Both the position numbers and the translations under genes were made by a program. DNA of 64,000 nt from Eutrophobius brisbanensis (lineage in GTDB: Bacteria; Pseudomonadota; Gammaproteobacteria; Eutrophobiales; Eutrophobiaceae): contig JAYPQE010000002.1 in assembly GCA_038131795.1 (NCBI GenBank), forward strand, positions 62,001 to 126,000, given 5' to 3'. This document shows, one piece after another, positions 1-9,005 of this stretch. Numbering within the stretch: position 1 is the first letter of the stretch; the number at the start of each line of letters is the position of its first letter. The notes below the pieces were generated by a model. The model ran no database searches, was not told the origin of the DNA, and saw nothing but the letters and a program-made list of their open reading frames with translations.

Positions 1-1
1 G

Positions 2-1288
2 CCGGATATTCTCGAGCTTCTCAAGATCACGCTCACAAGAATGGATATAGATTGTGATACCGCCCTGGATTTACAAACAGCAAAAAAATTACTGCTTAAA
101 AAGGAGTTTAATATCTGTCTGACTGACATGAAATTACCAGATGGAGATGGACTGGATTTTGTTAAATTTGCACAGGAAAAAAAGCCAGGGCTACCGGTAG
201 CTATAATAACTGCACATGGTTCTATGGATACGGCTATCCAGGCATTAAAAATTGGGGCATTTGATTTTCTGACCAAACCAGTTGACTTACAAAAGTTACG
301 CCAACTGATTGATAATGCACTGCAGGATATTCCCAAAACAAATGAAGCGAATAATTACTTAATAGGGGAATGTAACAGTATTATCAATTTGCGGGACATG
401 ATTCATAAATTGGCAAGAAGTCAGGCGCCAGTTTATATTTGTGGAGAATCCGGAGTTGGCAAGGAACTCGTCGCAAGGATGATTCATGAGCAAGGATCAC
501 GTTCAGAAGCAGACTTTGTGCCGGTAAATTGTGGTGCAATACCACACGATTTAATGGAAAGTGAATTTTTTGGTCATGTAAAAGGCAGTTTTACCGGTGC
601 TGTTACGGATAGAATGGGATTATTTCAGGCTGCAGATGGTGGAACATTATTTCTGGATGAAATCGCTGAATTACCTCAGCAAATGCAGGTTAAATTATTA
701 CGCGCCATACAAGAAAAATCAGTTCGACAAATTGGTTCCCAAAAAGAAACCTATGTTGATGTTCGAATTTTAAGTGCAACGCATAAGGACCTGACATCAC
801 TGGTTGCTAACGGAAAGTTCAGACAGGATTTGTATTACCGAATAAATGTGATAGACCTAAAGGTGCCTCCGCTACGTGAACGAAAATCTGATATCCCATT
901 ACTAGTTAACCATATTTTGCAGAAATCAGATGCAGCACTAAATGGAGAAAAATCCTCTCTTATATCAGAGGATGCTATGAATGCACTTATGCAATATTCA
1001 TTTCCTGGCAATATCAGGGAGCTGGAAAATATCCTCCATAGGGTGATTGCATTACACGAAGGAAAAGAAATATCTATTGATGATCTACAATTGCCCGCAC
1101 AGGAAGATGAGAACAAAACAAATACAGATAATGATAAAGCGTTGGATTCATATCTTGCCATACAGGAGAAAGAAAGAATTTTACAGGCGCTAGAGAAAAC
1201 CAGATGGAATAAGACCTCAGCAGCAAAATTGCTTGGGATTAGCCTAAGGGCACTTCGATATAGACTTGAAAAGCTCGGTATTAATTAA
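2..1288 (+). CDS. pilR: Sigma-54 response regulator PilR (5' end outside window)
   Basis: Transcription activator of the PilS-PilR two-component system, which switches on type IV pilin expression with sigma-54 RNA polymerase. The reading frame is open from base 2 (first residues PDILELLK), so the true start lies upstream and 428 residues are visible. In order: a receiver domain with phospho-acceptor Asp in CLTDMKLP (visible residue 42) and Lys in LTKP; an AAA+ domain with Walker A GESGVGKE, the sigma-54 contact loop GSFTGA and Walker B GTLFLDE; and a C-terminal Fis-type helix-turn-helix ending RYRLEKLGIN. The run KLARSQAPVYI before Walker A and the C-terminus are typical of PilR rather than NtrC. 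A pilin gene with a sigma-54 promoter lies 5 kb downstream, which supports the name. Its sensor partner PilS would be expected upstream of the window. Confidence 0.93.
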   Translation, partial: PDILELLKITLTRMDIDCDTALDLQTAKKLLLKKEFNICLTDMKLPDGDGLDFVKFAQEKKPGLPVAIITAHGSMDTAIQALKIGAFDFLTKPVDLQKLRQLIDNALQDIPKTNEANNYLIGECNSIINLRDMIHKLARSQAPVYICGESGVGKELVARMIHEQGSRSEADFVPVNCGAIPHDLMESEFFGHVKGSFTGAVTDRMGLFQAADGGTLFLDEIAELPQQMQVKLLRAIQEKSVRQIGSQKETYVDVRILSATHKDLTSLVANGKFRQDLYYRINVIDLKVPPLRERKSDIPLLVNHILQKSDAALNGEKSSLISEDAMNALMQYSFPGNIRELENILHRVIALHEGKEISIDDLQLPAQEDENKTNTDNDKALDSYLAIQEKERILQALEKTRWNKTSAAKLLGISLRALRYRLEKLGIN

Positions 1289-1325
1289 AATCATATCAGT
1301 GACAGCTTGATTTGACAGGTAAAAA

Positions 1326-2432
1326 GTGACTACAGAATTATCAATAATCATCCCCACTTTTAATGAGAAAAATAATATTGCACCTCTGATAAATTCTCTA
1401 AAATCAGTTTTGCAGGAGGTTGAGTGGGAGGTGATCTTTGTTGATGATGATTCACCTGATGGGACGAGCAAATTATTACGTGAATATGCGCTTAAAGACA
1501 ATCGGATACGCATTATCCAGAGGCTAGGTCGTCGTGGGCTGGCGTCTGCCTGTATTGAAGGAGTACTTTCTTCAGTATCACCTTGTATATGTATCATGGA
1601 TGCAGATATGCAGCATGATGAAGGACTACTGATGCAAATGCTGAATCTTCTTGGGAGAGAAGACCTGGACCTTGTCATTGGTAGCAGGTATGTAGACCAG
1701 GGGAATGCAGATGCAATGCCTTATCATCGGAAAAAACTCAGTGTTGCGGCAAACTGGTTAACTAACAGGGTCTTTGGAGTGAATATCACTGATCCCATGA
1801 GCGGCTATTTTATGTTTACCAGAAGCTATTTTGAATCGGTTAAGTATAGGCTTTCTGGTAGAGGCTTTAAAATTCTATTGGATATGTTGATCGCATCACC
1901 TCAATCAGTACGGTTTAAAGAATTACCATATGTCATGCGGAGTCGACAACATGGCGAGAGTAAACTTGATTTCTTGGTGATTTGGGACTTCATGATTCAA
2001 CTCATTAACCGGACGTTCGGTAGAATTATTCCATACCGGTTTTTATCATTTGTGGCTGTGGGATTTTCTGGCCTGTTTATCCATATGTTTGTTCTATGGT
2101 TACTACACGCGCAAAATAACGGGAATTTTGCATATGCCCAGTCTGTTGCAACGTTTATCGCCATGACTTCCAATTATTTTTTAAACAATATATTTACCTA
2201 TCATGACGCAAGAAAAAAACAAAAGGCACTGTGGTCGGGCCTGTTTAAATTTTATCTGGTCTGCCTGCTAGGGGCAGTATTAAATGTCGCGCTTGCAACT
2301 TATTTATATGATAGAAATGTGATCTGGATGATTGCCGGTATTTCCGGGGCCATGGCGGGGGCAGTCTGGAACTTCACTATAAGCAACATATTCGTCTGGA
2401 CGATTTACAGGAAAACAGATAGTTTCGAATGA
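1326..2432 (+). CDS. GT2 polyprenyl-phosphate-sugar synthase fused to GtrA-like membrane domain
   Basis: Predicted to load a sugar from a nucleotide donor onto a polyprenyl phosphate at the inner membrane. Residues 1-225 are a GT-A fold like dolichol-phosphate mannose synthase, with IIIPTFNE, DDDSPDGT near residue 40, the metal-binding DAD near residue 93 and GSRY. Residues about 235-360 form four hydrophobic segments of GtrA type, a domain linked to flipping of lipid-linked sugars. The start is GTG at 1326, with AGGT seven bases upstream. The gene follows pilR and precedes two GT-C-like membrane proteins, so it probably makes the lipid-linked donor that they use. The sugar cannot be told from sequence. 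The fold is clear; the substrate is inference. Confidence 0.85.
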   Translation: MTTELSIIIPTFNEKNNIAPLINSLKSVLQEVEWEVIFVDDDSPDGTSKLLREYALKDNRIRIIQRLGRRGLASACIEGVLSSVSPCICIMDADMQHDEGLLMQMLNLLGREDLDLVIGSRYVDQGNADAMPYHRKKLSVAANWLTNRVFGVNITDPMSGYFMFTRSYFESVKYRLSGRGFKILLDMLIASPQSVRFKELPYVMRSRQHGESKLDFLVIWDFMIQLINRTFGRIIPYRFLSFVAVGFSGLFIHMFVLWLLHAQNNGNFAYAQSVATFIAMTSNYFLNNIFTYHDARKKQKALWSGLFKFYLVCLLGAVLNVALATYLYDRNVIWMIAGISGAMAGAVWNFTISNIFVWTIYRKTDSFE

Positions 2433-2457
2433 AAAGGCATAGGAACTGAATTTACTC

Positions 2458-4434
2458 TTGTTTACAAAAGAAAATATTTCTTATCCCTTGTTTGTTTTTT
2501 TGGGTGTTTTTGCTGTTTATATTTTAAGCTTCCCCACTACTGTTGTAGTGGAGGACGATGGGTTATTTCTCCTGGCTGCCTGGAACAATGGCATAGCACA
2601 TCCACCAGGATATCCTCTATTTACACTGCTTTCGCATATATCCACATGGTTTCTACCTGGTAGTATTGCCACACGTGTTCATTTGTTTAACGCATTTTTG
2701 GGTTCATTGTCCTGTCTTGTTCTTTTCCAGGTATTGCAGCGGTTAAATTTTAATAAATTATTTTCAGCAACTGGTGCACTTTTATTGGGGTTTTCTAATG
2801 GGCTCTGGTCTCAATCAATCATTGCTGAAGTGTATACGCTTAATGTCCTTATATTTTTGATGACATTTTATCTGGCCCTGCTTTATATGGACTGCCCAGA
2901 TACCGAAAAACAACTAAAACTTTTAAAGTTACTGGTATTTGTCATTGCATTAGGGCTCAGCAATCACTGGCCTTTATTCATTTTATCGATGCCAATTATT
3001 TTATTTATATGTTGGTCGAAAAAAAGCAAATTAATTCAACAGCTGAAAAGGGCATGGGTATATGTAATTCCAGGGTTGATTCCATATGTGTGGATGGTTT
3101 TGAGATCACAAGCTGATCCTCTGATTAGTTTTTATGGACCAATTAATACCTTTGAAGAGTTCCTGTTTATGGTTAGTCGACAGGGGTATGCTGAAATAGA
3201 CAACAGTATTACTGCAGGTATTAGAGATAAGCTTGCTTTTGTCCGCTTTCTGTTTATTGAAGTCATTCACCAATTTGGGGTAGTTGGTGCGCCATTTTTA
3301 ATGTTGGGTTTTTTCTGTCAGCATAAGTATCTTTCACGAAGGCTTGCGGCTGGGTTGACTATTACATTTTTCGTAATCCTTTTATCACTTGGGTTGATGT
3401 TGGGTTTTGATTATGATTTTTATCATCAAAATATCATTAGGCCTTACCCGCTGGTGGCATTTTGTATTGCCTCTATCTGGACCATGATAGGCATCAAGTG
3501 GGCAAGCGACTGGTTTTTGGCTCGTCATAATTCAGGTGTCCGTCCAGAATTTTTACCTGTGGCAGTGTCAGTCTTTGTCATTACCTCAATGCTGATTGTC
3601 AATTTTCAACAAAATAACAGAAAAAATGATAGCTGGGCTGAGGAATTTGCAATGGTCGTACTGAATAACCTTGAAAGGGATGCCATTTTATTTACGTACG
3701 GTGATCTGGATATGTGGACTATAGGGTATATGCATTATGTAGAAGAAGTCAGGCCGGATATCACCTTGTACAGCACTAAAGGTAATGTGTTCTCCAACAG
3801 ACTATTCAAGCAGCATCACTTAACGAAGGCAGAGATGGATTCCCGTATTCACAACTTTATCAGGCATACAGACCGCCCTGTGTATTATGTCAATACATTT
3901 GTAGATGGGTACAGCGAAACTGATTATGCAATTTACAAGAAGATAAACAGGAATCTGGACAGTAAGCTTCAGCAAGTAGTGATATTGCCGGAGGTCAGCC
4001 AGTTTCTGTCGACATTACATGCCAGGGGAGAACCTTTTCATAACTGGGAAAAGATGCATTATCGGGAAATACTGGCAACGTCATGTAGTTCCTTAATGAA
4101 ATTTTCAGTCTATTCTAATACTACTGATAACCAGGATATTTACGATCTTAAAAATAAGGTATGTAATAATTTTCAGGGTTATCTTGTGCAGGCAGATTAT
4201 TTACTGGAATCGGAAAATCGGAATCTAAGACAAATATCTGAATTACTGGAGCGAGCAGAAGGTCTTCTGGAATACCAGGTTCTTAAAAATGAGAAGTCAA
4301 AGCTATATTATTTGCAGGGGCGGTTGCTGGCGTTACAGGACAATATGGCAGCAGCAAAATTAAAATATATTGAGTCTTATCAAAATTGGCCGTCACCGAA
4401 TAATCCTGCATTGCTATATGTTGATACAGAATAG
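2458..4434 (+). CDS. DUF2723-type GT-C-like membrane protein (copy 1)
   Basis: Integral membrane protein of 658 residues, likely a lipid-linked-sugar glycosyltransferase of the GT-C superfamily (DUF2723, related to protein O-mannosyltransferases). The N-terminal half has about ten hydrophobic segments. An acidic pair EDDGLFLLAA lies near residue 32, in the first outside loop where GT-C enzymes carry their catalytic Asp, followed by HPPGYPLF and WSQSIIAEVYTLN, both family hallmarks. The C-terminal 280 residues are soluble and probably periplasmic. The start is TTG at 2458; no in-frame ATG lies near. It shares long stretches with the next gene (for example SNHW and ISFYGPI), so the two are tandem paralogues. 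The acceptor is unknown; pilin is a candidate from position. Confidence 0.78.
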   Translation: MFTKENISYPLFVFLGVFAVYILSFPTTVVVEDDGLFLLAAWNNGIAHPPGYPLFTLLSHISTWFLPGSIATRVHLFNAFLGSLSCLVLFQVLQRLNFNKLFSATGALLLGFSNGLWSQSIIAEVYTLNVLIFLMTFYLALLYMDCPDTEKQLKLLKLLVFVIALGLSNHWPLFILSMPIILFICWSKKSKLIQQLKRAWVYVIPGLIPYVWMVLRSQADPLISFYGPINTFEEFLFMVSRQGYAEIDNSITAGIRDKLAFVRFLFIEVIHQFGVVGAPFLMLGFFCQHKYLSRRLAAGLTITFFVILLSLGLMLGFDYDFYHQNIIRPYPLVAFCIASIWTMIGIKWASDWFLARHNSGVRPEFLPVAVSVFVITSMLIVNFQQNNRKNDSWAEEFAMVVLNNLERDAILFTYGDLDMWTIGYMHYVEEVRPDITLYSTKGNVFSNRLFKQHHLTKAEMDSRIHNFIRHTDRPVYYVNTFVDGYSETDYAIYKKINRNLDSKLQQVVILPEVSQFLSTLHARGEPFHNWEKMHYREILATSCSSLMKFSVYSNTTDNQDIYDLKNKVCNNFQGYLVQADYLLESENRNLRQISELLERAEGLLEYQVLKNEKSKLYYLQGRLLALQDNMAAAKLKYIESYQNWPSPNNPALLYVDTE

Positions 4435-4516
4435 TTTGAAAGTATCTGATTATAGAATTGCCTGAGAATACTCAATTATCAGATGGATATATCCTGATTT
4501 TTATTAATATTGAACC

Positions 4517-6418
4517 ATGGTTAAGTCTGAAAATTACAAGCATTTTTTTCTAGTTTCAGGGATAACATTTTTGGTATACCTATGGGGCACACCTGAGGCC
4601 GTGCAGTTTGAGGATGACGGTTTGTTTATCATGGCAGCTTATTTTAATGGCATAGCCCATCCTCCTGGCTATCCACTTTACACCCTGGTAGGTCACCTAA
4701 TGAGCATGCTACCTGTCAGTAGTGTTGCATTTAGAATTCATTTATTAAGTGGTGTATTTGCCAGTCTTGCCTGCGGGTTGATCTGGCTGGTGACATTCAA
4801 ATTATTAAAAAGCAGGGACTCAGCCTACCTGGCCGGATTAAGTTTTGGATTCTCGAGGGTATTCTGGTCTCAGGCAATTGTTGCTGAAGTATATACACTG
4901 AATATATTGTTAATTGCGTTAATTATTTATTTATTGCTGCAGTACTGTGAACAGGAGGACCCGGAAACCTCCGTAAAAACACTACGCTGGCTAGGCTTGG
5001 TTTACGGATTGGGTTTGAGCAACCACTGGCCAATTCTAGTCCTGACCACACCACTATTTTTAATCCTCATCTGGGACGTCAGGCAGCGCTTGCTGCAGCA
5101 GGTATTTAAAGCCTTACCATTTGTCATGATTGGTTTATTGCCGTATGTATGGATGATTTTCAGGTCACAGATGGATCCTGAAATCAGTTTTTATGGGCCA
5201 ATATCCTCATGGAGGGATTTCTTATTTATTCTCACAAGGGAAGGGTATCAACAGATGGATAATAGTCCTACGGCAGAGTGGTGGGATAAATTATTGTTTG
5301 TCCGCTATCTTATATCTGACAGCTGGAAGCAATATGCCCCAGCGGCATCGTTAATCGTTGTTATCGGCCTGTTCTCACAATGGAGACAAATAGGGTTTAA
5401 ATATTCTCTAGCGCTGATAGCGGGTTTTGTCACCAATACAGTTGCCCTTATTTTATTATTAAATTTTGATTATGACATGGAGCACCAGATCGTTTTCCGG
5501 GTTTATCCGTTGGTTGCATATTTTGTTATGGCTGTCTGGCTGGCCTGCGGATACCAATATCTGGCATTTAGGCTTGTTGATTACTTCGATTCAGAGGATT
5601 TTATTCCATTATTGAGAAAAGGCGGTGTTTTAATCCTGTGTACCGTTACCTTCATTGGTAATGTGCCTGCTAATTACAGGGCTGATGATGTCTATGCAGA
5701 AAACTATGCAAGGACGCTACTGGCGGATATTGATGAGGATGGAATACTTATCATCAATTCAGATTTCACTGTCTTACCTGCAGGGTATTTAAATAAAATT
5801 GAAGGTGTTAGAGATGATATCTCTCTATACCAGTCATATGGCCTGATCTTTAATAATAGATTGTTTCGCGGTGATAACCAGCTAACTGAAGAGGAACGTC
5901 TTGAGGTATTAGCCGAATTTATTCAGAGAGTTGATAGCCCGGTTTACAGTGAGGGCCTGTTACCTCATCGGTTTGCGGTTGATTATTATGGTCTATATGC
6001 AAAATTGAATAGAAAACGGCCTAAGGAGTCATTTAATTTTGTCTATAACCAGGCCATAAACAATTTTTATATTCAATTATTTTCGTCCCCTGAACCCGTA
6101 GACCCCTGGAGCTTGATGCTTTATCGATATCAGCGAAGGGATTTTTGCTTTCTCAATGCGGGTCTCGCCAGTTATGCCGGAACTCAGGATAAACGGATAT
6201 TCTTTGAGCAATTGGTCAAGCAATATTGCCAGAATTTCTATGGTGCTCTCGGTCAGCTAGACAAAATGTTATTGGGCGATGGGCATCTTACCCCGGAATT
6301 TAACTGGCAACGGTTTGAACGATTACTTTTCCTGGCCGATACACAGTCTGTACAGGCAGTAACACGTAGGGACCTGATTTTTTTAAAGAAATTACAGGAC
6401 CTGGTGCCTGGGGAGTAA
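4517..6418 (+). CDS. DUF2723-type GT-C-like membrane protein (copy 2)
   Basis: A 633-residue paralogue of the preceding protein with the same plan: an early membrane span, acidic pair FEDDGLFIMAA near residue 33, HPPGYPLYTL, WSQAIVAEVYTLN, SNHWP, about ten membrane spans, then a soluble tail of roughly 250 residues. The gene is separated from copy 1 by about 80 bases and from the pilin promoter by about 130 bases. Similarity is highest over the membrane half. The tails diverge, which fits different acceptors or different positions on one glycan. ATG start at 4517. Family assignment is firm and the biochemical role is inferred. Confidence 0.78.
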   Translation: MVKSENYKHFFLVSGITFLVYLWGTPEAVQFEDDGLFIMAAYFNGIAHPPGYPLYTLVGHLMSMLPVSSVAFRIHLLSGVFASLACGLIWLVTFKLLKSRDSAYLAGLSFGFSRVFWSQAIVAEVYTLNILLIALIIYLLLQYCEQEDPETSVKTLRWLGLVYGLGLSNHWPILVLTTPLFLILIWDVRQRLLQQVFKALPFVMIGLLPYVWMIFRSQMDPEISFYGPISSWRDFLFILTREGYQQMDNSPTAEWWDKLLFVRYLISDSWKQYAPAASLIVVIGLFSQWRQIGFKYSLALIAGFVTNTVALILLLNFDYDMEHQIVFRVYPLVAYFVMAVWLACGYQYLAFRLVDYFDSEDFIPLLRKGGVLILCTVTFIGNVPANYRADDVYAENYARTLLADIDEDGILIINSDFTVLPAGYLNKIEGVRDDISLYQSYGLIFNNRLFRGDNQLTEEERLEVLAEFIQRVDSPVYSEGLLPHRFAVDYYGLYAKLNRKRPKESFNFVYNQAINNFYIQLFSSPEPVDPWSLMLYRYQRRDFCFLNAGLASYAGTQDKRIFFEQLVKQYCQNFYGALGQLDKMLLGDGHLTPEFNWQRFERLLFLADTQSVQAVTRRDLIFLKKLQDLVPGE

Positions 6419-6459
6419 ATTAACCGGTATTTTGCACAGTCCTGGGTATCTGATAGAAG

Positions 6460-6510
6460 TGACAATTTTTGTCAAAAAGTGACCTAATGGGTAATAAACT
6501 ATGTGTGACA
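6460..6510 (+). promoter_or_regulatory. Candidate PilR binding boxes upstream of pilA
   Basis: Four TGTC/GACA-type half-sites lie 40-100 bases upstream of the sigma-54 promoter. TGACAA (6460-6465) and TTGTCA (6469-6474) form a perfect inverted repeat with a 3-base centre. Further boxes are GTGAC (6479-6483) and TGTGACA (6504-6510). PilR in Pseudomonas binds clustered TGTC-containing boxes at about this distance. The motif is visible; binding is inference. Confidence 0.55.
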
Positions 6511-6547
6511 AATATATTAAATACTGAGAATTCAGATAGTTATCATA

Positions 6548-6563
6548 TGGCATAATTATTGTA
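6548..6563 (+). promoter_or_regulatory. Sigma-54 promoter of pilA
   Basis: TGGCATAATTATTGTA fits the -24/-12 pattern TGGCA-N6-TTGCW, with T for C at one position in the -12 element. The spacing between the GG at 6549-6550 and the G at 6561 is the invariant 12 bases. The predicted transcript start is near 6574, giving a leader of about 60 bases. It is activated by PilR in the known pilin systems. Confidence 0.8.
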
Positions 6564-6636
6564 TACTCTTATAGCATGCATCTGTACAATTGGTGCTTAG
6601 AATCTTCTAAATAACAACAAGACGGGGAGTCTTATT

Positions 6637-7056
6637 ATGAAACAACAAGGTTTTACATTAATCGAGTTGATGATTGTGGTTGCCATTATCGGTATTCTTG
6701 CCGCTGTGGCCATTCCGTCCTATCAGGACTACACTGCGCGGGCCCAGGTGACTGAAGCTGTTTCACTGACCGCAGCATTTAAGACAGGACTTGCAGAATA
6801 TTATTCAGATCGTGGCGTCTGGCCTGCTAATATTACCGCAATTGGTACAACAACAGCGGGTAAATATGTTAATTCTGTGGCGCTATTAGGCGCAAAGGGT
6901 GGCGCGGTTACTGTGCAGGCAACCATGAAGGCTACGGGTGTTAACTCAGCCATAGCAAGCAAGACCCTGAATCTGGTCACCTCTGACGGTGGACTGCAGT
7001 GGGATTGTTCCGGCGGCGACCTGGACTCCAAGTACAGACCAGGTACCTGTAAGTAA
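6637..7056 (+). CDS. pilA: Type IV major pilin PilA
   Basis: Structural subunit of the type IV pilus. The preprotein has 139 residues with a 5-residue leader MKQQG. Prepilin peptidase would cut before FTLIEL, leaving mature Phe1 and the needed Glu5. The N-terminal hydrophobic helix is followed by a short globular domain. Two cysteines (in WDC and the terminal GTCK) close a short D-loop by the C-terminus. The alpha-beta loop is rich in Thr: mature residues 62, 66, 67 and 68. Thr in this loop is glycosylated in the Pseudomonas TfpW system. A good ribosome site (GGGGAG at 6624-6629) sits seven bases before the ATG. A sigma-54 promoter lies upstream and an intrinsic terminator directly after. At 134 mature residues it is at the short end for the family. 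Confidence 0.96.
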   Translation: MKQQGFTLIELMIVVAIIGILAAVAIPSYQDYTARAQVTEAVSLTAAFKTGLAEYYSDRGVWPANITAIGTTTAGKYVNSVALLGAKGGAVTVQATMKATGVNSAIASKTLNLVTSDGGLQWDCSGGDLDSKYRPGTCK

Positions 7057-7076
7057 GGGAGTTTCAATCCTCACTG

Positions 7077-7105
7077 AAAAAAGGCCACTTGATGTGGCCT
7101 TTTTT
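7077..7105 (+). terminator. Intrinsic terminator after pilA
   Basis: The perfect 12-base arms AAAAAAGGCCAC (7077-7088) and GTGGCCTTTTTT (7094-7105) flank the 5-base loop TTGAT, and the T run continues to 7108. It should insulate abundant pilin mRNA from the downstream glycosyltransferase gene. Because of the A and T arms it could work in both directions. Confidence 0.92.
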
Positions 7106-7130
7106 TTTAACTTATATAATTATTCTACTT

Positions 7131-9005
7131 ATGCACCCAGTAGCGAAACTGCCCTTATTAATTACGCTTTTTTGCCTGACAGTTCTGGTCTACTGGGCGG
7201 GATTGGATAGTCACTTTATCCTGGATGATTTTTACAATCTTCAGGGCTTAGTAGACGTAGATGAACAGGGTTATCTGTACTATGTTTTTACAAATGGGTT
7301 TGCCGGTGCAAGCGGTAGGCCTATTTCATTATTCTCATTTGCATTGCAGTATGCATCGTGGCCTGACTCACCGTTCAATTTCAAATTAATCAACCTGGTC
7401 ATTCACCTGGCGAATGGGTTGTTAATATATATAATTTCAGGGTTTCTCTGGCGCCGGACGGGCCAGAGAAAGGAAAATACCCCATTATTTCAGATCATCG
7501 TAACCGGTCTGTGGCTTTTGCATCCCATTCATACCAATACCCTTCTATATACCGTGCAGCGAATGACTCAGTTATCAGCATTTTTCAGTTTTCTGGGGAT
7601 GCTGGCATACATCAGTGCCCGAAAGAAATTTGAGACACAGCCTTTACAGGGAGCTGTATTGGTTTATCTAGCTGTATTTGCCTGCACCGCACTTGCGGTA
7701 TTCAGTAAGGAAAATGGCATCCTTTTGCCTCTCTACATATTACTGATTGAGTGGTTAATATTTGCAGACAGGCAAGAAAATAAGTCGATACGTAAACATG
7801 TGTTCATAGCAGCCGGTTTGCCAATTATTACCTTCATCGGATATTTGTTCCTCAGGCAGGAAACATTAATACAGGCCTTTGATATCAGATTATTTTCACC
7901 TGGGGATAGGGTGATGACCGAATTCATCGTCTTGATGGAGTATATCAGGCATATTGTGTTACCCAGGCCATCGGCCTTTTCGTTATTTCACGATAACTAT
8001 CCTGTTTCATCCGGACTGCTGGAACCGACAGCCACATTAATGGCGTTGATAGCCCTGGTCACACTGGTCTCTATTGCTATTTATTACAGAAAAAAATATA
8101 TCATCCCGTCGTTGGGCGTGTTGTTCTTTTTTTCAGGGCATTTACTTGAAGCAGGTCCGTTTAGTTTAAATTTGTATTTTGAACATAGAAACTATCTGCC
8201 AGCCATGGGGGTCATGCTGGTCCCGGGCTATTTTGTTGCAAAGGGCTGGCAGCAAAAACAAAACAAACTACCAGTACTGGTTTTTATATTGGTTTATTCA
8301 ATTTTATTATTGAGTATCACTTATGGACAGGCCAGGCTTTGGAGTCATTCCTTAAATCAATTAACAGTATGGAGTCAGAACAATCCGGGTTCCAACTCGG
8401 CCCAAAATGCACTCGCAACGGAACATATGCGACTGGGAAATTATCAGCAAGCTGAAACCATACTGAACAGACTTGTCATAAATAATCAGCATGATATCTA
8501 TCCGCTAATTAGACAATATCATCTTCAATCCTGTTATGTGGCAAAGAGCGATAGCGTTAGAGAAACAGGGAATACCTTGGCAGACAGGTCAGATAAGGCC
8601 CTTAATTATAATTTGGCATCACTTTCTGCCTTTGATATTTTGTTATTGGATATTACCAGGGGCAACTGTCAGCAGTTGGATTTGAATCTATTGGAGAACA
8701 TATTCACCAAACTGATAAATAATCCCGGCTCCAGGCTCGATAAAGGGATATTATATGAATTTCTTTCAACCTTATTATTTTATCGGGGTGATATACAGGG
8801 AGCTTTAAATGCTTTGCAGAAATCCATATCACTTAGATTTAATATTGAGACCAAGCTAAGAGAAATTTATATATTAGAAATGTTGGGGAGAGATGACGAA
8901 GGACAAGATGCAGTATTAAAGCTGGAGCAGGATCTGGCGGGAAAACCCTTATTGTTAATGACAATCAAGAATCGACTTTCGGCATCTCGGGATAAATTAA
9001 ATTGA
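7131..9005 (+). CDS. GT-C-like membrane protein with TPR-like tail, candidate pilin glycosyltransferase
   Basis: Membrane protein of 624 residues with an early acidic motif FILDDFYN near residue 30, as in GT-C enzymes, then FTNGF, GRPIS and WLLHPIHTNTLLYTVQRM, a pattern shared with TMTC-like and TfpW-like proteins. About ten hydrophobic segments reach to residue 415, followed by a soluble helical tail with weak TPR character. TfpW of Pseudomonas, also encoded next to pilA, adds arabinofuranose to pilin Thr residues, so position and fold both suggest pilin glycosylation. I chose ATG 7131; an upstream in-frame TTG/ATG pair at 7089-7094 lies inside the terminator hairpin. There is no clear ribosome site. 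TATAAT at 7115-7120 would start a nearly leaderless mRNA. Its stop overlaps the next start. Confidence 0.7.
   Translation: MHPVAKLPLLITLFCLTVLVYWAGLDSHFILDDFYNLQGLVDVDEQGYLYYVFTNGFAGASGRPISLFSFALQYASWPDSPFNFKLINLVIHLANGLLIYIISGFLWRRTGQRKENTPLFQIIVTGLWLLHPIHTNTLLYTVQRMTQLSAFFSFLGMLAYISARKKFETQPLQGAVLVYLAVFACTALAVFSKENGILLPLYILLIEWLIFADRQENKSIRKHVFIAAGLPIITFIGYLFLRQETLIQAFDIRLFSPGDRVMTEFIVLMEYIRHIVLPRPSAFSLFHDNYPVSSGLLEPTATLMALIALVTLVSIAIYYRKKYIIPSLGVLFFFSGHLLEAGPFSLNLYFEHRNYLPAMGVMLVPGYFVAKGWQQKQNKLPVLVFILVYSILLLSITYGQARLWSHSLNQLTVWSQNNPGSNSAQNALATEHMRLGNYQQAETILNRLVINNQHDIYPLIRQYHLQSCYVAKSDSVRETGNTLADRSDKALNYNLASLSAFDILLLDITRGNCQQLDLNLLENIFTKLINNPGSRLDKGILYEFLSTLLFYRGDIQGALNALQKSISLRFNIETKLREIYILEMLGRDDEGQDAVLKLEQDLAGKPLLLMTIKNRLSASRDKLN

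Noticed and set aside
835..1161. Open frame of 108 codons on the minus strand inside pilR
   Set aside because: It is antisense to a clearly conserved AAA+ domain and shows no domain of its own.
7089..7130. Upstream TTG/ATG starts of the GT-C gene after pilA
   Set aside because: Both lie inside the terminator loop and stem, and the added residues are not typical of the family.
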